A stretch of 64,000 bases of DNA. Source: UBA11891 sp049890035. Its GTDB lineage: Bacteria; Bacteroidota; Bacteroidia; Flavobacteriales; Flavobacteriaceae. Location: positions 1 through 64,000 of the forward strand of contig JBMHCG010000050.1 of assembly GCA_049890035.1 (NCBI GenBank), given 5' to 3'. The notes beneath the pieces were generated by a model. The model saw only the letters and a program-made list of their open reading frames with translations, searched no databases and was not told the DNA's origin. Both the position numbers and the translations under genes were made by a program. Shown one piece after another: positions 53,480-62,443 of the stretch (position 1 is its first letter; each line of letters begins with the position of its first letter).

Positions 53480-53967
53480 TTTGTTGTTTTTTTATAGGTT
53501 TGAAATGAAAAAGGCAAACCCTTTTCAGATATATTTTTCTCTTCCTCTATGAGTTTCCATTGGTGGGGGTCTATTTCTGGGAAAAAGGTATCCCCTTCAA
53601 AGTCTTGGTAGATGCGTGTTAATTCGATGGTGTCGGCTAGCGACAGGGCTTGTTTATAGATTTCCCCCCCGCCAATGATAAAGGGTTGTGGATCTTTTTG
53701 GCACGCTTCCAAAGCTGCTTCTAAATTTTCACATACGAGAGCTCCCGTTGCTCGGTAACTGGGATTGCGACTGATAACAATATTTGTCCGATGGGGCAAT
53801 GCTTTGGGAAGGGATTCAAATGTTTTCCGCCCCATGATGATGGCGTGTCCTGAAGTCAAACGTTTGAATCGTTTCAAATCTTCTGCAAGGTGCCACAGCA
53901 ATTGGTTGTTTTTGCCAATGGCATGGTTGGCAGCGGCGGCTACTATAATAGTAATATTCTTTTTCAT
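53476..53967 (-). CDS. folA: Dihydrofolate reductase
   Basis: 163 aa. Reduces dihydrofolate with NADPH. 'NHAIGKNNQLLWHLAEDLKR' holds the conserved W and Asp/Glu; 'IIMGRKTFESLPKALPHR' and 'PFIIGGGEIYKQAL' bind NADPH. Upstream of and coupled to fabD; thyA lies 1.1 kb away on the same strand, separated by one gene in the opposite direction. Confidence 0.95.
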   Translation of the reverse strand: MKKNITIIVAAAANHAIGKNNQLLWHLAEDLKRFKRLTSGHAIIMGRKTFESLPKALPHRTNIVISRNPSYRATGALVCENLEAALEACQKDPQPFIIGGGEIYKQALSLADTIELTRIYQDFEGDTFFPEIDPHQWKLIEEEKNISEKGLPFSFQTYKKTTK

Positions 53968-54084
53968 CGGCTAAAACAACTTGTTCTTTCCGTTAGCAAA
54001 TAAGAATATTTTTGGCGAGAAATTCAAAAACAGCTCTTCCGAATTCTTGTATTTTTGTTCACAAAGATACTTTTCCTACTTGCT

Positions 54085-55116
54085 ATGCGAGCTCATTTTC
54101 CCATTCTTGATCAATGTGTGTACTTGAACACTGCCTATGTGGGTCTTCCCTCCACGGCATTGATGGATTATCGCACTTCTTATGATAAAAATTATTTGAC
54201 AGAAGCCGATCACTTCAAAATAAAGGGTTACGAACGTTTGGAATCCCAACGTCAAACCCTTTCCTCTTTTATTGGTTCCCAGTATCCTAATACCTTCATT
54301 ACGCCTAATTTTTCTGTGGGCTTTCGTCTGTTTCTCGATTTTCTTCCCTCCGACACACGCTTTTTGATTCTTAAAGAAGACTACCCCTCTTTGGAAACGG
54401 CTATTCGGGAACGCGGTTTTTCTGTTGAGCAAGTGCCGATGGGACCCCATGTGGAGGAAGTCATTGCAACAGCGTTACAAGAGGGAAAGTTTGATGTTTT
54501 AGCAGTAAGCGTGGTTCAGTATACAAACGGAGTTTGCCTGAATCAACAAGCATTGGCAAACATCAAGAAACGGTTTCCAAATATTTTGATTTTAGCAGAT
54601 GGCACCCAATTTTTAGGGGCAGAGCTTTTTACATTCGATGCGTCCCCTTTTGATCTGATTGCTGCCAGTGGATACAAATGGTTTTTAGCCGGTTTTGGAA
54701 ATGGCCTGGTAACCGTCAATTCTCGATTTATTGATTATTGTCAAACATCTTTTGAAACAATTGCGGCAAAGGTTTACGCCGGTCACTTTGATTTCTTAGG
54801 GGCTGCCTCCCTGGCTTTTGCGGTAAGGCAACTAGAGGCATGGAATTTTCCGAGGCTGGTGGAACAAAAAAACCAAACAACAACTTACTTAAAAAAGGGT
54901 TTGGAAAAACGCGAACTCCTTTCTCCTATGGTACAAAAAAGGAAAGACCACGCCGCTATTTTTAATATTGCTGCCACAGAAGATTTTTATCAGCAATTGT
55001 TGGTTGCTGGCGTTCGGTGTTCGTATCGTGCTCAGGGGGTGCGTATTTCTGTTCATTTTTACAATACAACTGAAGATATCGATGCTTTTTTTGCGGTCTA
55101 TGATCGGTTGGTCTAA
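54085..55116 (+). CDS. Aminotransferase class V-fold PLP enzyme
   Basis: 343 aa from ATG 54085 (MRAHFPILDQ); an in-frame ATG at 54055 adds a short poorly conserved lead. 'YLNTAYVGLPSTALMDY' starts the fold; 'ILADGTQFLGAELFTF' and the Lys in 'DLIAASGYKWFLAGFGNGLV' bind PLP. Substrate unknown. It sits between folA and thyA but on the opposite strand, and its 3' end overlaps thyA by 4 bp. Confidence 0.88.
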   Translation: MRAHFPILDQCVYLNTAYVGLPSTALMDYRTSYDKNYLTEADHFKIKGYERLESQRQTLSSFIGSQYPNTFITPNFSVGFRLFLDFLPSDTRFLILKEDYPSLETAIRERGFSVEQVPMGPHVEEVIATALQEGKFDVLAVSVVQYTNGVCLNQQALANIKKRFPNILILADGTQFLGAELFTFDASPFDLIAASGYKWFLAGFGNGLVTVNSRFIDYCQTSFETIAAKVYAGHFDFLGAASLAFAVRQLEAWNFPRLVEQKNQTTTYLKKGLEKRELLSPMVQKRKDHAAIFNIAATEDFYQQLLVAGVRCSYRAQGVRISVHFYNTTEDIDAFFAVYDRLV

Positions 55117-55937
55117 ACTGACACAGTTCCCCGAATAAGGGGATGGGGATCGTAGCCAATCAATTCAAAATCCTCGTATTGAAAATCAAGTATGTTGTCT
55201 ATCGATGGGTTGAGTTTCATTTGTGGGAGCGGCCTGGGTTCTCTTTGCAACTGGGTAGCAATTTGTTCTTTGTGATTGGAATAGATGTGTGCATCGCCAA
55301 AGGTGTGAACAAAATCTCCGGCTTCGTAACCACATACTTGTGCCATCATCAGTGTTAGTAAAGCATAGGATGCTATGTTGAAAGGAACACCAAGAAAAAC
55401 ATCGGCACTGCGTTGGTACAGTTGACAAGACAGTTTGCCCTCTGCTACATAAAATTGAAAAAAAGCGTGACAGGGCGGCAAGGCAGCTTTGTTGTGTGCT
55501 ACATTTTCTGAAAAGGAAACAGAGGTGTCAGGAAGAACAGATGGGTTCCAGGCAGAAACCAACATGCGACGACTGTCGGGATTGTTTTTTAGGGTGTGAA
55601 TCACTTCTTGTATCTGGTCAATGCCCTCACTATTCCAGTTGCGCCATTGGTGTCCATAAACAGGTCCTAAATCACCTTTTGCATCGGCCCATTCGTTCCA
55701 AATACGCACACCATTTTTCTGGAGGTACTGTATGTTGGTGTCTCCTTTTAAAAACCAAAGGAGTTCATAAACAACTGACTTGACATGAATTTTTTTTGTA
55801 GTGACCAAAGGAAATCCTTTCGCCAGGTCGAATCGCATTTGATAGCCAAAAACACTTTGGGTTCCGGTTCCCGTTCGATCGGTTTTGACCACCCCTTCTT
55901 TAAGGATGTGTCGAATCAAATCGTGGTACTGATGCAT
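55113..55937 (-). CDS. thyA: Thymidylate synthase
   Basis: 274 aa. Converts dUMP + CH2-THF to dTMP + DHF. 'DRTGTGTQSVFGYQMRFDL', nucleophilic Cys in 'AALPPCHAFFQFYV', 'QRSADVFLGVPFNIASYALL' and 'GDAHIYSNH' are all present. A short insertion 'SVSFSENVAHNKAALP' precedes the catalytic Cys, seen in the longer ThyA group. Confidence 0.96.
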   Translation of the reverse strand: MHQYHDLIRHILKEGVVKTDRTGTGTQSVFGYQMRFDLAKGFPLVTTKKIHVKSVVYELLWFLKGDTNIQYLQKNGVRIWNEWADAKGDLGPVYGHQWRNWNSEGIDQIQEVIHTLKNNPDSRRMLVSAWNPSVLPDTSVSFSENVAHNKAALPPCHAFFQFYVAEGKLSCQLYQRSADVFLGVPFNIASYALLTLMMAQVCGYEAGDFVHTFGDAHIYSNHKEQIATQLQREPRPLPQMKLNPSIDNILDFQYEDFELIGYDPHPLIRGTVSV

Positions 55938-56021
55938 GCTAACTAATTTTACTCAAAAATAGCAAGCACATAAAAATTTTGGTAAAAGCCAACGGATAGT
56001 TATCCAACAAAGATTAACAAA

Positions 56022-56639
56022 CTACTGCTTGCGTTTTGAGATTTCGTCTCGTATCAGGGCTGCTTTTTCATAATCCTCGGCAGAAACGAATTTTTTTAAG
56101 AGTGTTTTTAGTTTGCTGAGTGATATTTTTTCCAATTTGTCTGGCAAGTTGGTTTGTTTGCTTTGTTCGGTTACAAACTCTTGAATCCAATTGTCTTCAG
56201 ACAATTTTCGTTCGCTAGTGGCACTGATGGCGGCCGTAAAACCTGCCTTTTTAAGAATGGTGTCATAGGTGTAAATAGGGGCATTGAATCGGAGTGCCAA
56301 AGCGATAGCATCGGAGGTTCGCGAATCGATAATTTCCTCAATTTGGTCGCGCTCGCATATTAAACTAGCGTAAAAAACACCATCCAATAGTTTATGAATA
56401 ATGACTTGCTTCACATGAATTTCGAAACGAGAGGCGAAATTTTTGAACAAGTCGTGGGTGAGGGGCCGGGTAGGTTTGATTTCTTGTTCCAGTGAAATTG
56501 CAATGGCCTGGGCTTCAAATCCACCAATGACAATGGGAAGTTTACGATTGCCCTCGGTTTCGTTGAGGATCAAAGCGTAGGTACCCGATTGGGTTTCACT
56601 GTAAGAGATGCCTTTGATTTGTAATTCCACTAATTTCAT
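56022..56639 (-). CDS. Bifunctional nuclease (BFN) domain protein with C-terminal UVR motif
   Basis: 205 aa from ATG 56637-56639. The BFN domain (~1-135) shows 'YALILNETEGNRKLPIVIGG' and 'EIIDSRTSDAIALALRFNAP'. The C-terminal ~30 residues ('AEDYEKAALIRDEISKR') are a UVR motif, as in UvrB/UvrC. Family members have DNase activity in some reports; the role in this organism is unknown. Confidence 0.9.
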   Translation of the reverse strand: MKLVELQIKGISYSETQSGTYALILNETEGNRKLPIVIGGFEAQAIAISLEQEIKPTRPLTHDLFKNFASRFEIHVKQVIIHKLLDGVFYASLICERDQIEEIIDSRTSDAIALALRFNAPIYTYDTILKKAGFTAAISATSERKLSEDNWIQEFVTEQSKQTNLPDKLEKISLSKLKTLLKKFVSAEDYEKAALIRDEISKRKQ

Positions 56640-56765
56640 ATACTGTTTTGCTATCAAGTATCATTTAAACGCATAAACTTCCATTCTAGTACACGGTAAG
56701 ATAAATATTTTTTAACGGCTTTTCAAATGAAGGTCCGATGCTGTACATGCCTCAGTTATAATTCT

Positions 56766-56773
56766 TAAATTTG
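56766..56773 (+). promoter_or_regulatory. pdhB promoter -7 box
   Basis: TAAATTTG, an exact TAnnTTTG match, 28 bp before the ATG. A CTG at 56741-56743 is the nearest -33 candidate. Confidence 0.55.
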
Positions 56774-56801
56774 TGGCGAATTTGACAAAATTGAAGAGAC
56801 G

Positions 56802-57785
56802 ATGAAAACAATACAATTCAGAGAAGCCATCCAGCAAGCCATGTCGGAAGAGATGCGCAGAGACGAGACGGTTTATCTTATGGGTGAAGAGGTAGCGGAG
56901 TACAATGGAGCTTACAAAGCCTCCAAAGGAATGTTGGACGAATTTGGTCCTGACCGCGTTTTGGATACGCCCATCTCTGAGTTGGGCTTTGCCGGTATTG
57001 GTGTGGGATCAACCATGACTGGCAACCGACCGATTATCGAATTCATGACTTTTAATTTTGCCCTGGTTGGGATTGACCAAATCATCAATAATGCCGCCAA
57101 AATCCGACAAATGTCGGGCGGACAATTTCCCTGTCCTATCGTGTTTCGCGGCCCAACAGCTTCTGCTGGTCAGTTGGCTGCTACCCATTCCCAAGCTTTT
57201 GAAAACTGGTATGCAAATTGTCCTGGCTTGAAGGTTGTTGTTCCCTCCAATCCCTACGATGCCAAAGGCTTGTTAAAATCAGCCATTCGTGACAACGACC
57301 CCGTCATTTTCATGGAGTCCGAGCAAATGTATGGAGATAAAGGGGAGGTTCCAGAAGGAGAATATACCCTGCCCATTGGTGTGGCCGAAACCAAAAGAAA
57401 GGGAGAAGATGTGACCATCGTATCCTTTGGTAAAATCATAAAAGAGGCTTACAAGGCAGCTGATGTTCTTGAAAAAGAAGGCATATCTTGTGAGATTATT
57501 GATCTAAGAACCGTTCGTCCTTTGGACTACAACGCCATTTTTGAATCGGTGAAGAAAACCAATCGCTTAGTTATTCTTGAGGAAGCCTGGCCCTTTGGAA
57601 ATGTTGCGACAGAAATCACCTATCAGGTACAAAGCCAAGTGTTTGATTATTTGGACGCCCCAGTAGAAAAGATCAATACTGCCGACACTCCGGCACCCTA
57701 TTCCCCCGTTTTGTTAAAAGAATGGCTTCCAAACAGTGAGGACGTTATCAAAGCGGTTAAAAAAGTTTTATACATCACTGCTTAA
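56802..57785 (+). CDS. pdhB: Pyruvate dehydrogenase E1 component, beta subunit
   Basis: 327 aa. With the alpha subunit it decarboxylates pyruvate using TPP and hands acetyl to E2. 'MGEEVAEYNGAYKASKGML' and 'EFMTFNFALVGIDQIINNAA' match E1-beta; C-terminal 'DLRTVRPLD' and 'VILEEAW' are typical of the transketolase C domain. The alpha subunit and E2 are not adjacent, a common split in Flavobacteriia. E2 would need lipoate from lipA. Confidence 0.94.
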   Translation: MKTIQFREAIQQAMSEEMRRDETVYLMGEEVAEYNGAYKASKGMLDEFGPDRVLDTPISELGFAGIGVGSTMTGNRPIIEFMTFNFALVGIDQIINNAAKIRQMSGGQFPCPIVFRGPTASAGQLAATHSQAFENWYANCPGLKVVVPSNPYDAKGLLKSAIRDNDPVIFMESEQMYGDKGEVPEGEYTLPIGVAETKRKGEDVTIVSFGKIIKEAYKAADVLEKEGISCEIIDLRTVRPLDYNAIFESVKKTNRLVILEEAWPFGNVATEITYQVQSQVFDYLDAPVEKINTADTPAPYSPVLLKEWLPNSEDVIKAVKKVLYITA

Positions 57786-57859
57786 ACATACAAATCCAAA
57801 AATTTTCCAATCCCAATGGGGTTGTTTACTTTTACGCACTAAAATTTGAATTTTAATAT

Positions 57860-60259
57860 ATGACTTCGATTCTTTATTTACCAATTGCCCTATCCCTTGT
57901 GGGCTTACTTTATATGTTTGCGCGAGCACAATGGGTTCGAAAACAAGACGGAGGAAACGAAAAAATGCAAGCCATCTCCAAGAGTATTAAGGAAGGTGCT
58001 TTGGCATTTTTGAATGCTGAGTACAGATTGTTATTGTTCTTTGTTGTCATCGCTGCTGGGGGTCTTTTTCTCATATCCAGTCGGGTTGAAACAACGAGCA
58101 TACTGATTATACCGGCTTTTGTTATGGGGGCTATTTTTTCTGCCTTTGCGGGTAATATCGGGATGCGAATCGCCACAGAAGCCAATGCACGGACCACACA
58201 AGCCGCCCGTGAAAGCCTTCCCAAAGCCCTGCAAGTATCTTTTGGCGGGGGAACCGTTATGGGACTTGGGGTAGCCGGTCTAGCCGTTCTGGGTCTTTCT
58301 TTATTTTTCATGCTTTTTTTGAATGTATTCATGGGGCAAGAAGGGAGTTTTTATGAGAACATGACCATTGTTTTGGAAGCGCTGGCAGGCTTTTCTTTGG
58401 GTGCCGAATCCATTGCCTTATTTGCTCGCGTTGGAGGGGGAATTTATACCAAAGCCGCTGACGTAGGAGCTGACTTGGTTGGAAAGGTTGAAGCAGGAAT
58501 TCCCGAGGACGATCCGCGCAACCCTGCCACCATTGCCGACAATGTTGGGGACAACGTTGGCGATGTTGCCGGCATGGGGGCAGACCTTTTTGGGAGTTAT
58601 GTTGCCACTGTCTTAGCCTCGATGGTATTGGGGAACTACATCATCAAAGACATGACAGATGCCAGTGGCACACAATACGAAGATGCTTTTGGCGGAATGG
58701 GGCCTATTCTTTTGCCAGTGATGATTGCTGGTGTAGGGATTATCGCTTCTATAGTAGGTACCTTTTTAATTCGTGTCTCTAATAACGAAGCCAAAGAAGC
58801 TGAGGTACAACGCGCTCTTAACATAGGAAATATTACTTCTATTCTCATTACAGCTGTTGCGGGTTATCTATTGATTGATTGGATGTTACCGGAGACCATC
58901 ACTGGGATGAAATTTTTTGGAGAAGGAACCAAAGACATCAGCCGTTTCAATGTGTTTTTAGCAACAATAGTAGGATTGTCTGTGGGTTATTTGATTTCAT
59001 TGTTTACAGAATATTATACAGCTCTTGGGAAAAAACCAGTTTTGGATATTGTTCAAAACTCTTCTACAGGAGCAGCAACCAATATCATTGCGGGTCTGGC
59101 AACGGGAATGATTTCCACGGCCAGTTCGGTTTTGTTGTTTGCCTTAGCCATTTGGGGTTCCTATACTTTGGCTGGTTTTTACGGAGTGGCCCTGGCCGCT
59201 TCTGCCATGATGGCAACAACGGCCATGCAACTCGCCATCGATGCGTTTGGCCCTATTGCTGACAATGCCGGTGGGGTTGCTGAAATGAGTGAACTACCAG
59301 ACGAAGTACGGGAGCGAACTGACATTCTTGACTCTGTTGGGAATACCACTGCCGCAGTAGGAAAAGGTTTTGCCATTGCTTCAGCAGCACTTACTGCTTT
59401 GGCCTTATTTGCTGCCTATGTAACCTTTACAGGAATCGATGGGATCAATATTTTTAAAGCCGATGTGTTGGCCGCCCTATTTATCGGAGGGATGATTCCA
59501 GTGGTTTTTTCAGCGTTAGCCATGAAAGCCGTTGGAAAAGCAGCCATGGAAATGGTGGAAGAAGTGCGTCGTCAGTTCCGTGAAATCCCTGGTATTTTGG
59601 AAGGGAAAGGCCAACCAGAGTATGGGAAGTGTGTTGAAATCTCAACCCGAGCTGCTTTACGTGAAATGCTTGTGCCTGGTCTCATTACCCTGATCACCCC
59701 CATTATTATTGGGTTTTTGATGGGCGCAGAAGCTTTGGGAAGTTATATGGCGGGTGTCACAGTTTCAGGAGTACTATGGGCCATCTTCCAAAATAATGCT
59801 GGAGGCGCATGGGACAACGCTAAAAAATCATTTGAAGCTGGTGTGGAAATCAACGGAGAAATGACTTATAAAGGGTCTGATGCCCACAAAGCTGCCGTTA
59901 CCGGAGATACAGTTGGCGATCCTTTTAAAGATACATCGGGGCCTTCTATGAACATATTGATCAAACTCACTTGTTTGGTCGGTTTGGTGATTGCGCCAAT
60001 CTTGGGCGGACATGGGATGGAAGCCGATGGTACAGCAGCAGCCACGACCGAAGTGGTACAGGAAGCAGTTCAAAAAGAAGTGCGTGTCGAAGTTGAAGCA
60101 GAAGACAACTCCGATCAGATGAAAGCCACCATCACCACGACCACCACCAAAGACGGAGAAACCGTTGAAGCGGTGCAAGTGATTGAAGGTACCAAAGAGG
60201 AGATTGAAGCAGCCATCCAGGCCCAAAAAGAATTGGATATTAAAATCAATAAAGAATAG
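57860..60259 (+). CDS. hppA: Membrane-bound pyrophosphatase, K+-dependent type, with acidic C-terminal tail
   Basis: 799 aa, about 16 TM helices. 'DVGADLVGKVEAGIPEDDPR' and 'NVGDNVGDVAGMGADLFGS' bind Mg-PPi; 'DSVGNTTAAVGKGFAIASA' has Ala rather than Lys after GNTTA, the mark of K+-dependent enzymes, many of which pump Na+. The canonical core ends near 'LKLTCLVGLVIAPILGGH' (~730), followed by a ~70-residue Glu/Thr-rich tail ('ATITTTTTKDGETVEAVQV') not needed in most homologues. A bidirectional terminator follows. Confidence 0.95.
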   Translation: MTSILYLPIALSLVGLLYMFARAQWVRKQDGGNEKMQAISKSIKEGALAFLNAEYRLLLFFVVIAAGGLFLISSRVETTSILIIPAFVMGAIFSAFAGNIGMRIATEANARTTQAARESLPKALQVSFGGGTVMGLGVAGLAVLGLSLFFMLFLNVFMGQEGSFYENMTIVLEALAGFSLGAESIALFARVGGGIYTKAADVGADLVGKVEAGIPEDDPRNPATIADNVGDNVGDVAGMGADLFGSYVATVLASMVLGNYIIKDMTDASGTQYEDAFGGMGPILLPVMIAGVGIIASIVGTFLIRVSNNEAKEAEVQRALNIGNITSILITAVAGYLLIDWMLPETITGMKFFGEGTKDISRFNVFLATIVGLSVGYLISLFTEYYTALGKKPVLDIVQNSSTGAATNIIAGLATGMISTASSVLLFALAIWGSYTLAGFYGVALAASAMMATTAMQLAIDAFGPIADNAGGVAEMSELPDEVRERTDILDSVGNTTAAVGKGFAIASAALTALALFAAYVTFTGIDGINIFKADVLAALFIGGMIPVVFSALAMKAVGKAAMEMVEEVRRQFREIPGILEGKGQPEYGKCVEISTRAALREMLVPGLITLITPIIIGFLMGAEALGSYMAGVTVSGVLWAIFQNNAGGAWDNAKKSFEAGVEINGEMTYKGSDAHKAAVTGDTVGDPFKDTSGPSMNILIKLTCLVGLVIAPILGGHGMEADGTAAATTEVVQEAVQKEVRVEVEAEDNSDQMKATITTTTTKDGETVEAVQVIEGTKEEIEAAIQAQKELDIKINKE

Positions 60260-60283
60260 GCTTTGGAGGCTATAGTTAAAAAC

Positions 60284-60315
60284 AAAAAAAGCCGATCTAA
60301 TGATCGGCTTTTTTT
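60284..60315. terminator. Bidirectional terminator between hppA and the deoxynucleoside kinase gene
   Basis: GCCGATC (60291-60297) and GATCGGC (60302-60308) pair around TAAT, flanked by A7 and T7, so it works in both directions. It overlaps the stop of the convergent gene. Confidence 0.93.
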
Positions 60316-60931
60316 ATGGAAACAAACCGTGTAACTCAGCGTCTATTTTTTCGATTATAGTTCCCAGATCCGTTGGGTTTTCCACAAAGTCCATATAGTC
60401 CACATCAATAATCAGGAGTTTGCCTTTGTTGTATTGGCTGATCCAGGCTTCATACCGTTCGTTGAGTCTGCTGAGGTAGTCAATGCTAATACTCGTTTCG
60501 TAATCTCTGCCCCGCTTGTGGATCTTATTGACTAGATTGGGAATGCTCGAACGCAAATAGATCAATAAATCGGGCCCTTCAATCATTGCTTCCATGAGTT
60601 CGAAAAGGGAATAGTAATTGTCATAGTCCCGTTTAGTCAACAGTCCCATGGCGTGTAGGTTGGGCGCAAAAATAAAAGCATCCTCATAAATCGTACGGTC
60701 TTGGATGACGTCCTTATTAGCTTGTCGAATTTGCATCAATTGCTGGAAGCGACTTTTTAAGAAATAGACCTGAAGATTAAAGGACCAACGTTCCATATGG
60801 TTATAGAAATCATCCAAATAGGGATTATCGATCACATCTTCAAACTGTGCTTCAAACTTATAGTGTTTGGCCAGGAGTTCCGTTAGGCTGGTTTTTCCAG
60901 CCCCTATATTTCCTGCTACTGCAATATGCAT
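60314..60931 (-). CDS. Deoxynucleoside kinase
   Basis: 205 aa. P-loop 'VAGNIGAGKTSLTELLAKHY' at the start; 'QDRTIYEDAFIFAP' carries the D-R-T/S signature, and 'YLRSSIPNLVNKIHKRGRDY' the lid arginines. Salvages deoxynucleosides (dA/dG/dC type not resolvable). Single gene. Confidence 0.93.
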   Translation of the reverse strand: MHIAVAGNIGAGKTSLTELLAKHYKFEAQFEDVIDNPYLDDFYNHMERWSFNLQVYFLKSRFQQLMQIRQANKDVIQDRTIYEDAFIFAPNLHAMGLLTKRDYDNYYSLFELMEAMIEGPDLLIYLRSSIPNLVNKIHKRGRDYETSISIDYLSRLNERYEAWISQYNKGKLLIIDVDYMDFVENPTDLGTIIEKIDAELHGLFP

Positions 60932-61030
60932 ATGATATGGATTAAGCCGTTTTTATCGCTCCCTGCAAAGTACTAAATTTTGTGAAAAAGAAAGGCAGTT
61001 TAAGCCAAAGACGTTCTATTTTTTATGGTT

Positions 61031-61060
61031 TTGATATCTATAAAATTGTCCGTAATTTTG
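61031..61060 (+). promoter_or_regulatory. Promoter of the SAM-II riboswitch operon
   Basis: TTG (61031-61033), 19 bases, then TAATTTTG (61053-61060), an exact -7 match. Transcription would start at ~61066, just before the aptamer P1 stem. Confidence 0.78.
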
Positions 61061-61064
61061 AACT

Positions 61065-61146
61065 CGAATCGAGGAAGGATTTGACTGATTGCAACCTCAT
61101 TAAAAAAATGCTAAAGCAGTAAGTTGCTTGTAAGACCAAATCCTTC
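61065..61146 (+). promoter_or_regulatory. SAM-II riboswitch with overlapping expression platform
   Basis: P1 GAGG (61071-61074) with CCTC (61095-61098) encloses AAGGATTTGACTGATTGCAA, which matches the SAM-II core (compare UGAUUUAACCGUAUUGCAA in the metX aptamer). An A-rich L3 and GCTAAAGC (61110-61117) form the pseudoknot side. GAAGGATTTG (61074-61083) is also fully complementary to CAAATCCTTC (61137-61146), so SAM binding and this long-range hairpin exclude each other. It precedes metK. Confidence 0.85.
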
Positions 61147-61167
61147 TTAATTAAAAATGCAACTTTA

Positions 61168-62424
61168 ATGCCTTATTTATTTACTTCAGAATCTGTCAGT
61201 GAGGGCCACCCGGACAAAGTAGCCGACCAAATTAGTGACGCCTTATTGGATCATTTTTTGGCCTTTGACCCCGATAGTAAAGTCGCCTGTGAAACCCTTG
61301 TTACCACTGGACAAACTGTCCTATCTGGTGAAGTCAAAAGTCAAACCTACCTGGATGTGCAACAAATCGCACGAGACACCATCAATGCCATTGGGTATAC
61401 TAAGGGTGCCTATCAATTTAGTGGGGATTCTTGTGGGGTCATTTCATTGATTCATGAACAATCTCAAGACATCAACCAGGGGGTGGACAAAGCTTCCAAA
61501 AAAGACCAGGGTGCTGGGGACCAGGGGTTGATGTTTGGATATGCGACTGATGAAACAGAAAACTACATGCCCCTGGCTTTGGATTTGTCTCACAAGATCT
61601 TGATTGAACTGGCAGCCTTGCGCCGAGAAAATAAAGACATCACCTATTTGCGACCCGATGCCAAGTCCCAAGTGACCATTGAGTACGATGACAATGATCA
61701 GCCCGTGCGTATTGATACTATTGTTGTCTCAACCCAACATGATCCTTTTGCAGAGGATGATCAACAGATGTTGGAAAAAATCAAGTCTGATATCATTCAT
61801 ATTTTGATTCCCCGAGTGGTCCAGCAACTACCAGCCCATCTCCAAGCCTTGTTTACAAACGAGATTACCTACCATATCAATCCCACAGGGAAATTTGTAA
61901 TTGGCGGACCCCATGGCGATACCGGTTTGACGGGGCGCAAGATAATTGTTGATACCTATGGCGGTAAAGGCGCCCACGGTGGTGGTGCCTTTAGCGGGAA
62001 GGACCCCAGTAAAGTAGATCGTTCTGCTGCTTATGCAGCGCGGCATATGGCCAAAAATTTAGTGGCTGCAGGGGCTGCCAAAGAAGTATTGGTTCAGTTG
62101 AGTTATGCCATTGGGGTCGTGGCACCTACTTCTGTTTTTGTCAATACCTATGGCACCAACCAAACAGGCCTAACAGATGCCGAATTGGCAGCGAAGCTAC
62201 AAGATATTTTTGATCTAACACCCTACGGCATTGAGACCCGTCTCAAATTGCGCCATCCCATCTATTCGGAAACAGCTGCCTATGGTCATATGGGGCGCGA
62301 ACCCAAGATCGTATCCAAGACGTTTGAATCGCCGTATAGCGGAAAAGTTACGCAAGAAGTAGAGCTCTTTACCTGGGAAAAACTCGATCAGGTGGATGCC
62401 TTAAAAACAGCCTTACAACTCTAG
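61168..62424 (+). CDS. metK: S-adenosylmethionine synthetase
   Basis: 418 aa. Makes SAM from methionine and ATP. 'FTSESVSEGHPDKVADQISD' (start), 'GAGDQGLMFGYA', 'GGPHGDTGLTGRKIIVDTYG' and 'GGGAFSGKDPSKVDRS' are the ATP, metal and methionine sites. First gene behind the riboswitch; SAM would repress its own synthesis. Confidence 0.96.
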   Translation: MPYLFTSESVSEGHPDKVADQISDALLDHFLAFDPDSKVACETLVTTGQTVLSGEVKSQTYLDVQQIARDTINAIGYTKGAYQFSGDSCGVISLIHEQSQDINQGVDKASKKDQGAGDQGLMFGYATDETENYMPLALDLSHKILIELAALRRENKDITYLRPDAKSQVTIEYDDNDQPVRIDTIVVSTQHDPFAEDDQQMLEKIKSDIIHILIPRVVQQLPAHLQALFTNEITYHINPTGKFVIGGPHGDTGLTGRKIIVDTYGGKGAHGGGAFSGKDPSKVDRSAAYAARHMAKNLVAAGAAKEVLVQLSYAIGVVAPTSVFVNTYGTNQTGLTDAELAAKLQDIFDLTPYGIETRLKLRHPIYSETAAYGHMGREPKIVSKTFESPYSGKVTQEVELFTWEKLDQVDALKTALQL

Positions 62425-62443
62425 TCGATTAGCCGATTATTAG

